13,212 nucleotides of DNA, from assembly GCA_937876435.1 (NCBI GenBank), contig CALEIL010000103.1, forward strand, positions 1 through 13,212, given 5' to 3'. Within the stretch, counting starts at the first letter, position 1, and every line of letters starts with the position of its first letter. Shown here in pieces: positions 7,901 through 13,212 of the stretch. The translations under genes and the position numbers were made by a program. The notes under the pieces were generated by a model. It saw nothing but the letters and a program-made list of their open reading frames with translations. It did no database searches and was not told the DNA's origin. This stretch comes from an uncultured Bacteroidota bacterium. GTDB lineage: Bacteria > Bacteroidota > Bacteroidia > Chitinophagales > Saprospiraceae.

Positions 7901-9166
7901 ATCCTCGAGAATCCTGTCTATTCCGGGAGGCCCGACTGGGGGATCGTGAACCAGTTATCGGACGAAGAGATCTGGACGGTCAGAAAACAACTCCGGAGCC
8001 ATTTCCATCAGCTGATTCACGAAAGAACGCGGGACAAAGCTATTACCGAATTTGAAAATCCGTCCTATATACGGGAAGTTTCCCGAAAGATTAATCCCGA
8101 TAGTTTATTGATCGGTTTTGCCCGCCGTTTTGCGACGTATAAAAGGGCCACGCTGTTGTTCCAAAATCTGGACCGATTGGATAAAATAGTGAATCATCCG
8201 GACAAACCGGTGACCTTTATTTTTGCGGGGAAGGCCCATCCAAGGGATACTGCGGGACAGGATCTGATCAAACGTGTGGTTGAAATCTCCAAAATGCCGG
8301 CCTTTATCGGCAAAGTGATATTTCTTCAGAACTATGATATGGAACTGGCCAAAAAGATGGTTCAAGGGGTGGATATCTGGCTCAATACACCGACCCGCCC
8401 TCTGGAAGCTTCCGGGACCAGTGGTCAAAAAGTCATCTTGAACGGTGGTTTGCATTTTAGCGTTTTGGATGGCTGGTGGGTAGAGGGATATATGGCTGAT
8501 GCTGGTTGGGCTCTTCCTTTGGAACGAACCTACGTGGATCAGAATCTTCAAAATGAATTGGATGCCGATTATATTTACACCTTATTGGAAGGGTCAATAA
8601 CGGATGATTATTTTGACCGCAACGACCAGGGTATTCCCGAGAAATGGATCCGGTATATTCGCAAAAGTATGAGTCAGATAGCTCCTATGTTTACCACCCA
8701 CCGGATGTTAAATGATTATAAGGAACGCCTTTATGAGCCCCTGATCACCCGGGGCAGGGAAATTACAAAAGACCGTTTTGCACTGGCGCGGAAATTGATT
8801 TCGTGGAAGAAGGACATCATCAGGAAGTGGGATCAGATCTACGTCGTGGAGCATGAAAAGATAAAGATGACGGATGACAGAATATTTACAGGGCATCAAT
8901 ACCAGAGACGGTTGGTATTGAACCCGGGGGAAATTTCGGTTGAATACATCGGCGTAGAACTGGTGGTCGGTGAATCCCGGGATGATCGTTTTCAGATTCT
9001 GGAACAAATCCCGTATAATCTGATATCAGAAGATGATGGGTTGCTGACTTACGAACTGCAGTATGAGCCGGTCATGCCGGGCATATTTGAGCTGAGTACA
9101 CGCATTTTTATCAGAAATGATCACGTTCCATATCGGTCTGATCTTCCTTTTGTTCGTTGGATATAG
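4940..9166 (+). CDS. fused glycogen synthase (GT3) - alpha-glucan phosphorylase (GT35)
   Basis: This protein of 1408 residues (numbered from ATG 4940) joins two opposing glucan enzymes. Residues 1 to about 560 are a GT3 synthase, the fungal/animal glycogen synthase family: EISWEVCNKVGGIH near the N-terminus, CHATVLGR with H183, SGRYEFRNKG at 304-313, and YEPWGYTPLES with E438 and E446 as the E-x7-E pair. From about 583 comes a DUF3417-like phosphorylase N-domain (LPEGMESLQALSKNIWWSW), then the GT35 core: YFSMEYGLH at 673-681, SGGLGVLAGDY, FAGKAHPRD and ASGTSGQKVILNGG, whose K1164 is the expected pyridoxal-phosphate lysine. The last ~110 residues look like the beta-rich tail usual in this phosphorylase subfamily. 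The two halves would extend a glucan from a nucleotide sugar and shorten it with phosphate to glucose-1-phosphate. No animal-type arginine cluster for glucose-6-phosphate control is evident. It begins 40 bases after the GH57 gene and ends in TAG. Confidence 0.92.
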   Translation: MKSPDYLFEISWEVCNKVGGIHTVMATKAKECVEQFNDQYICVGPDVWRSTHDNPEFVEDPGLFHEWRQSAQSSGLHVRIGRWQVVGHPVVFLIDFTTFIDQKDEILAIFWDDYELDSLTGHWDYIEPALFGYGVGRVIEHFVEFYVSPQDNVVAHFQEWMTGTGLLYLKKHMPRVAHVFTCHATVLGRTISATGQDLYAQLETLDPDLKAQELNVRAKHSLESIAAREADVFTTVSEITADECRFILKKEVDLVTPNGFEPDFVPGPDEFLNKRETARRRLIDVAEAVMGESTGENPVLVGISGRYEFRNKGIDIFIDALGQLQSDPEFKGNILAFILIPASQHGPKTRVVLNLKEPDRIELPSKRNSRYLTHYLVNSEHDAILNAIHRAGLHNDVDDQIKIIFIPSYLNGADGIVNLNYYDTMIGLDYTVFPSYYEPWGYTPLESLAFHIPTVTTDLAGFGKWVEDYFKTQHPGAEVLKRNGEDDETIVDKIAQSIEHFIGLSADSIQKYRENAFEISKIALWEQQIQFYKIAYQQAVNKLPQRHKAIIEQLQVPPTEGNISYDIKVNSPVWSQVIIKSNLPEGMESLQALSKNIWWSWDPGAGRLFQSIDPYWWKKSQKNPVELLQHVNFERLQYLKESESFTNELNDVLSRFNAYLDRRNEQDLSNLVAYFSMEYGLHATLKLYSGGLGVLAGDYLKQASDDNVPMVAVGLFYRYGYFSQTISAAGHQIATYDHQNFTTSSAEPVRTEDGKWQSISISFPGRTVKARIWQVPVGNTQLYLLDTDFEENEEQDRSLTHHLYGGDNEHRIKQEILLGIGGIRLLRRLGIKPAIYHLNEGHAAFAGLERLYHIIDSSNLSFDQALEVIRSTTLFTTHTPVPAGHDVFDESLVRIYLSYMPDRLKIDWQHFFRLGQIDASRDRGQFSMSILACRLAQEINGVSQLHGDVSQEMFSGLFPGYFPQENHITYVTNGVHYGTWTADEWRKILENPVYSGRPDWGIVNQLSDEEIWTVRKQLRSHFHQLIHERTRDKAITEFENPSYIREVSRKINPDSLLIGFARRFATYKRATLLFQNLDRLDKIVNHPDKPVTFIFAGKAHPRDTAGQDLIKRVVEISKMPAFIGKVIFLQNYDMELAKKMVQGVDIWLNTPTRPLEASGTSGQKVILNGGLHFSVLDGWWVEGYMADAGWALPLERTYVDQNLQNELDADYIYTLLEGSITDDYFDRNDQGIPEKWIRYIRKSMSQIAPMFTTHRMLNDYKERLYEPLITRGREITKDRFALARKLISWKKDIIRKWDQIYVVEHEKIKMTDDRIFTGHQYQRRLVLNPGEISVEYIGVELVVGESRDDRFQILEQIPYNLISEDDGLLTYELQYEPVMPGIFELSTRIFIRNDHVPYRSDLPFVRWI

Positions 9167-9167
9167 C

Positions 9168-9196
9168 TTGTGATGCGTAAGATCTTTTTATATTTG
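9168..9196 (+). promoter_or_regulatory. candidate Bacteroidota-type promoter for metG-lnt
   Basis: TATATTTG at 9189-9196 is an exact TAnnTTTG -7 box. TTG at 9168-9170 lies 18 bases upstream as a possible -33 element. The expected transcript would start a few bases after 9196, leaving a leader of about 70-75 bases before metG. The position, just after the TAG of the phosphorylase gene, fits a new transcription unit. No rho-independent terminator is visible in 9167-9276. Confidence 0.5.
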
Positions 9197-9276
9197 CGGC
9201 CGAATTACTCCTGGGTTGCCGGGCATGCTGGAAAGCAGGATGGTGGATTGATCATTTCGTAAATTTTTAGTTGTTG

Positions 9277-11451
9277 ATGGAAGACACTTTTTTTCCAAAA
9301 AGATACCTGGTTACTTCGGCATTACCGTACGCCAATGGCCCTTTACATTTGGGACATCTGGCCGGGGCGTACTTGTCAGGGGATGCCTATGTTCGGTTTC
9401 AGCGATTGATGAGCAAGGATATCCTATATGTTTGCGGATCAGATGAATACGGAGCAGCCATTTCGATGAAAGCCCGACAAACGAACGTCAGCCCCAGGGA
9501 TATCGTAGATAAATACCACAACCTGATCAAGGAGACTTTTGAGCGGATCGGAATGAGTTTTGATATATATCATCGAACGACCGCAGATGTACACGCCGAA
9601 ACTTCACAGGATTTTTTTAGAAATTTATACAAGAAAGGTGTATTCGTTGAAAACACGACCGAACAGTATTTTGATGAAGAAGCGGGATTGTTTTTAGCGG
9701 ATCGGTATATCAAGGGAGAATGCCCCAGATGTGGCTATGCGGATGCGTACGGAGATCAATGCGAGTCATGTGGCAGCACCTTGAGTCCCAGTGATTTATT
9801 GAATCCAGTTTCGCTCCTTACTGGAAGTCAACCGACGCTTAAAAGCACGACCCACTGGTACCTGCCTTTGGACCAAAATGAAGAGTGGTTGCGCACCTGG
9901 ATATCACAGGGAATCCTGGAAGGCCGGGAACATCATGACCCTTCCCTGTGGAAAAACCACGTGATAGGTCAATGCATGTCCTGGATCGACCAGGGATTAC
10001 AACCCAGGTCAATGACCCGGGATTTGGATTGGGGCGTCGATGTGCCCCCTGAAATTCCCGGTTCTGAAGGAAAGAAACTATACGTTTGGATGGATGCCCC
10101 GATTGGGTATATCTCTGCCACCCGGCAATGGGCCAGGGACAATAACAAAGACTGGGAACAATACTGGAAAGACGAAGATACCGAACTGGTGCATTTTATC
10201 GGAAAAGACAATATTGTGTTTCACTGTCTCATATTTCCGGCTATACTTCGGACTCACGGAGATTTTATTCTTCCCAAAAACATACCGGCTAACCAATTTC
10301 TGAATCTGGAAGGTAGGAAACTTTCGACATCCAAAGGATGGGCGGTATGGGTGCACGAATACCTGGATGAACTACCGGGGAAAGAAGATGTATTGCGCTA
10401 TGTCTTATATAAAACTATGCCTGAACAAAAAGATTCTGAGTTCACCTGGAAAGGTTGGCAGGATGCCAATAACAACGAGCTGGTCAATAACCTGGGGAAT
10501 TTCATCAACAGGGTGGTCGTCCTTACTCAAAAATACTACAATGGAATCGTTCCGGCTTTTGATCCCGATCTGGAATTTACAGGGAGTAAAGACGAAGAGA
10601 TGCCGATCTGGCACGATTCGGAGATGCTGGATCTTTTTGACCGGCTCGATCAATACGGGGCCCTCATCCGGAAATTTGAATTCAGATCAGCTCTGCGGGT
10701 TTTGATGGAAATTTCCTCCGCGGGAAATATCATCCTTCAACAAAACGAGCCATGGAAGCTGATCAAAGAAGACGAAGAAACGGTGAAAGTCGTCATGAAT
10801 TGTTGCCTGCAATACGCCACCTCGCTGAGTGTAATTCTTTATCCCTTCCTGCCATTCACTTCAGCCAAACTGCGGGAAATCTTAAATCTTCCACCTTTGG
10901 AAGGGAGTGGAGAATTGCTCGAATTGATGGGCAATCTGGCGGAAGGAGAACCCTTATTACCCGATGGTCATACGATAGGGGAAGCGGTCCATTTGTTTGA
11001 CCGGATAGAAGACGAAGTGGTCGAAACCCAGATCCGGAAGCTGCAGATGAGCGCGGAAGCCACAGCTCCTATCACCGAAAAACAAACACCAACCAATCCT
11101 CCATCGGAGGTGCAGGATTTCAAACCAGAGATCACGTTCGACGATTTTCAGAAACTGGATTTACGGATAGCCACGGTGACCGAAGCGTCCAAAATAGAGA
11201 AGGCAGATAAATTACTCAAAATCACGTTGGACGTGGGATCAGAGGCCAGAACCGTGGTTTCCGGGATAGCTCAGCATTTCCCACCTGAATCCATCGTAGG
11301 TCAACGGGTGGTGTATGTCAGCAATCTGGCCCCCAGAAAAATGCGGGGTGTGGTGTCACAGGGCATGATCCTGATGGCTGAGGACGGTGATGGAAAGCTG
11401 GCTTTTGTCGAACCAAAAGAGGACGTGACCCCTGGAAGTATAGTCAGTTGA
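9277..11451 (+). CDS. metG: methionyl-tRNA synthetase
   Basis: This enzyme charges tRNA-Met with methionine using ATP, in the cytoplasm. It has 724 residues from ATG 9277; a TTG at 9271 is also in frame but less likely. The class I catalytic core has the HIGH motif as HLGH (24-27) and the KMSKS motif as KLSTS (348-352). A zinc knuckle C149-x2-C152-x9-C162-x2-C165 lies in the connective peptide. The anticodon-binding helical domain follows (NNNELVNNLGNFINRV). The C-terminal ~105 residues, starting near ITFDDFQKLDLRIATV, are a Trbp111/EMAP-like OB-fold tRNA-binding domain used for dimerisation. A low-complexity Thr/Pro/Glu linker precedes it. Length and architecture are those of full-size Bacteroidota MetRS. 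The stop is only 4 bases before the lnt start. Confidence 0.97.
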   Translation: MEDTFFPKRYLVTSALPYANGPLHLGHLAGAYLSGDAYVRFQRLMSKDILYVCGSDEYGAAISMKARQTNVSPRDIVDKYHNLIKETFERIGMSFDIYHRTTADVHAETSQDFFRNLYKKGVFVENTTEQYFDEEAGLFLADRYIKGECPRCGYADAYGDQCESCGSTLSPSDLLNPVSLLTGSQPTLKSTTHWYLPLDQNEEWLRTWISQGILEGREHHDPSLWKNHVIGQCMSWIDQGLQPRSMTRDLDWGVDVPPEIPGSEGKKLYVWMDAPIGYISATRQWARDNNKDWEQYWKDEDTELVHFIGKDNIVFHCLIFPAILRTHGDFILPKNIPANQFLNLEGRKLSTSKGWAVWVHEYLDELPGKEDVLRYVLYKTMPEQKDSEFTWKGWQDANNNELVNNLGNFINRVVVLTQKYYNGIVPAFDPDLEFTGSKDEEMPIWHDSEMLDLFDRLDQYGALIRKFEFRSALRVLMEISSAGNIILQQNEPWKLIKEDEETVKVVMNCCLQYATSLSVILYPFLPFTSAKLREILNLPPLEGSGELLELMGNLAEGEPLLPDGHTIGEAVHLFDRIEDEVVETQIRKLQMSAEATAPITEKQTPTNPPSEVQDFKPEITFDDFQKLDLRIATVTEASKIEKADKLLKITLDVGSEARTVVSGIAQHFPPESIVGQRVVYVSNLAPRKMRGVVSQGMILMAEDGDGKLAFVEPKEDVTPGSIVS

Positions 11452-11455
11452 GTAT

Positions 11456-13212
11456 ATGAAATGGGAAGAATCGGACGTCAAAAAATACATGATCGGCGCT
11501 CTTGCGGCTGGCCTGATCATAAGCACCATATCTGTCTTCCTGATATTGAACAGGGATCTTTGGGATCAGGAAACGCGGTTTCTCTTTCTGGGGATGTGGC
11601 TGGTTTTTTCTGGTCTTATCGGTTTGAGGCCTGCTTTCCGGAAGCAGTTTGAGTTTTTTCTGCTCTCCACCCTCGGCGGTTTCATAATGTGCGCGGGTTT
11701 TCCACCTTCTTCTCTATTTCCTTTGGTGCTTTTTGGATTTATCCCATTGTTCCGGATTGAAAATTCCTTTTACAGAGGAGAAATTAACCAGCGATGGTTT
11801 TTGTATTACGCATTCAACTTTTTCCTGATTTGGAATTGGGGCACTACCTTTTGGATAGCCAACACGGCTTTCTTTCCGGGAATCGTGGGGATGTTGATCA
11901 ACTCTGGTCTGATGACGTTGGTCACGTGGTGGATCAGTTGGATACACAGAAAGGCCGGAATTGGATGGTATTTTGGCATTCTATTCATAGCCGGCTGGCT
12001 GACGTTTGAATTCTTTCATCTCCGCTGGGACCTGTCCTGGCCCTGGCTCAATCTGGGTAATTCCCTGGCTTCCTGGCCTATCCTGGCTCAATGGTATGAA
12101 TATACCGGGGCTCTGGGGGGATCGTTGTGGATTCTGGCTCTTAACTACATTTTCTTCAGGTTGGTCCAAAAACATGGACTGGGTCGTTCGCTTTTCAAGT
12201 GGAGGACTCTGGCGACCTGGTTGGGTTGGCTTTTGGTACCGGTCATCGCATCCGTGGTTCTTTATTTTTCTACCCCGATATCTGGACCCGAGATGTCTGC
12301 GGTAGTCATCAATCCAAATATCGAACCCCACTACGAAAAATTTGCTCAGGATGCGGATACAAAATGGACGATATACGAGGAATTGCTCCAACAGGCACTG
12401 GAGTCGGATCCCGAGCTGATCATGCTGCCGGAGACCGTATTTGACAGGATCAACCTTGATAATATTGAACTCAATCCATATATTGACCGCGTCCGGAATT
12501 TACTGGAATTGCAAAACTCCCGCAGTCGGGTAATGTTTGGTGTGTCTGCTTTCAGGTTGTTCAGTGGTGAGCCTGTAGACAGGTCTTCGGTCAGAACTTC
12601 CCTGGGCCAGGATGGGCAGAGTTTTCAGTGGGAAGTTTATAATTCAGCGATATTATTGGGGAACGACACGATTCCGGTCTACCATAAACAAAAATTGGTT
12701 CCGGGGGCGGAGATCTTTCCTTATCGCCACCTGTTGTTTTTTCTCAATCCGATCATTGATAAATTGGGTGGATCTATCGAGGGATACGGCAGGATCGCAT
12801 CGCAGGATGTGTTTGAATTTGGTCAGACAAAATTAGCCCCTGTGATTTGTTATGAATCCATATACGGGGAGTACATGAGAAAATATATAGCCAAAGGGGC
12901 CAACGTCATCGGCGTCGTCACCAATGATGGTTGGTGGGGAGATACGGAAGGTCATCTGCAGCATTACCAGTTTGCGGCATTGAGGGCTATCGAATACCGG
13001 CGGAGCGTTCTCAGGTCGGCCAATATGGGAGCATCGGGAGCCTTCGATCAGCGCGGTGATGAGATCGTCTCGGCGAATAATCTCTACGGCGGCACGTTCA
13101 CGCAGTTCAACGACATCCTGCCGCAGTTCGGCTACAAGGTCGCCTTCGTCGATCCGAACGAGCCGGAAAATTTCGCCGCCGCTATAACACCACGCACGAA
13201 GCTGCTGTTTTG
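11456..13212 (+). CDS. lnt: apolipoprotein N-acyltransferase, 3' end replaced by foreign sequence and open at the window edge
   Basis: Lnt transfers an acyl chain from phospholipid to the amino group of the N-terminal cysteine of lipoproteins, in the inner membrane facing the periplasm. About seven hydrophobic segments lie in residues 11-265, including EFFHLRWDLSWPWLNLGN. A nitrilase-fold domain starts near residue 280. The Glu-Lys-Cys catalytic set is visible: E326 (LPETV), K411 (YHKQKLVP) and C465 (VICYES). Typical late Lnt sequence continues through NDGWWGDTEGH, EYRRSVLRSANMG and FDQRGD. About 537 residues in, the frame turns into MetY-like sequence (see 13055-13212) with no stop, so the native C-terminus is absent. 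The start is ATG 11456, 4 bases after metG, which suggests co-transcription. No Shine-Dalgarno is seen. Confidence 0.92.
   Translation, partial: MKWEESDVKKYMIGALAAGLIISTISVFLILNRDLWDQETRFLFLGMWLVFSGLIGLRPAFRKQFEFFLLSTLGGFIMCAGFPPSSLFPLVLFGFIPLFRIENSFYRGEINQRWFLYYAFNFFLIWNWGTTFWIANTAFFPGIVGMLINSGLMTLVTWWISWIHRKAGIGWYFGILFIAGWLTFEFFHLRWDLSWPWLNLGNSLASWPILAQWYEYTGALGGSLWILALNYIFFRLVQKHGLGRSLFKWRTLATWLGWLLVPVIASVVLYFSTPISGPEMSAVVINPNIEPHYEKFAQDADTKWTIYEELLQQALESDPELIMLPETVFDRINLDNIELNPYIDRVRNLLELQNSRSRVMFGVSAFRLFSGEPVDRSSVRTSLGQDGQSFQWEVYNSAILLGNDTIPVYHKQKLVPGAEIFPYRHLLFFLNPIIDKLGGSIEGYGRIASQDVFEFGQTKLAPVICYESIYGEYMRKYIAKGANVIGVVTNDGWWGDTEGHLQHYQFAALRAIEYRRSVLRSANMGASGAFDQRGDEIVSANNLYGGTFTQFNDILPQFGYKVAFVDPNEPENFAAAITPRTKLLF
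13055..13212 (+). CDS. internal fragment of an O-acetylhomoserine sulfhydrylase (MetY-like), joined in frame to lnt
   Basis: From GDEIVSANNLYGGTF onward the translation matches the central part of Cys/Met-metabolism PLP enzymes of the O-acetylhomoserine aminocarboxypropyltransferase type: LYGGT..QF, then FVDPNEPENF and ITPRTKLLF. In such enzymes this stretch lies roughly a third of the way along, ahead of the PLP lysine, so neither the start nor the active-site lysine is present. Of the 48 full codons after 13066, 38 end in G or C, and five of six Phe codons are TTC, whereas the lnt part prefers TTT about two to one. The donor is probably a more GC-rich organism. The exact boundary is ambiguous because GGTGATGAGATC (13055-13066) fits both proteins. 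I regard the join as chimeric, not as a real fused gene. Confidence 0.75.

Noticed and set aside
9167..9276. Terminator after the phosphorylase gene
   Set aside because: Only short GC palindromes (such as cggccg near 9198) are present, with no following T-run or stable stem.
11461..11652. 63-residue + strand frame just after metG
   Set aside because: It overlaps the lnt start in another frame; the lnt frame from 11456 encodes clear membrane segments and catalytic motifs.
11456..13212. Genuine Lnt-MetY fusion protein
   Set aside because: The parts act in different compartments and pathways, the junction falls at a short shared sequence, codon use shifts there, and the MetY part lacks its N-terminus.

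Overview
The window looks like a chromosomal piece of a Bacteroidota bacterium. It could be from the Saprospiria or a nearby class, but that finer placement is only an impression from protein sequence. Four things support the phylum: the MetRS sequence (KLSTS signature, one zinc knuckle, C-terminal tRNA-binding domain), a glycogen cluster of the kind known from this phylum, starts that mostly lack Shine-Dalgarno sequences, and two candidate promoters with the Bacteroidota TAnnTTTG -7 box. All recognised genes lie on the + strand.

Bases 1-375 are AT-rich and hold no convincing gene. They carry a candidate promoter (50-79) whose spacer contains a 17-bp palindrome. Bases 376-9166 form a tight alpha-glucan (glycogen) gene cluster. 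It encodes a debranching enzyme of the archaeal/bacterial GDE type (GH133), a GT4 glycogen-synthase-like glycosyltransferase, a GH57 amylase-type enzyme interrupted by an in-frame TGA, and a very large protein joining a GT3 glycogen synthase to a GT35 alpha-glucan phosphorylase. Together they could extend, trim, debranch and phosphorolyse a stored glucan. No ADP-glucose pyrophosphorylase (glgC) and no classical GH13 branching enzyme are in the window.

A 110-base gap with a second candidate promoter leads to metG (methionyl-tRNA synthetase). It is followed after 4 bases by lnt (apolipoprotein N-acyltransferase), so the two are probably co-transcribed.

The last ~150 bases do not belong to lnt. 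The frame stays open, but the protein changes at about 13055-13066 from the end of the Lnt nitrilase domain to the middle of an O-acetylhomoserine sulfhydrylase (MetY-like, PLP-dependent), with more GC-rich codon use. I read this as a chimeric join, most likely an assembly or amplification artefact at a short shared sequence. The two observations most worth checking are this junction and the TGA inside the GH57 gene. The most interesting biology is the synthase-phosphorylase fusion. I found no RNA genes, CRISPR arrays or insertion sequences.
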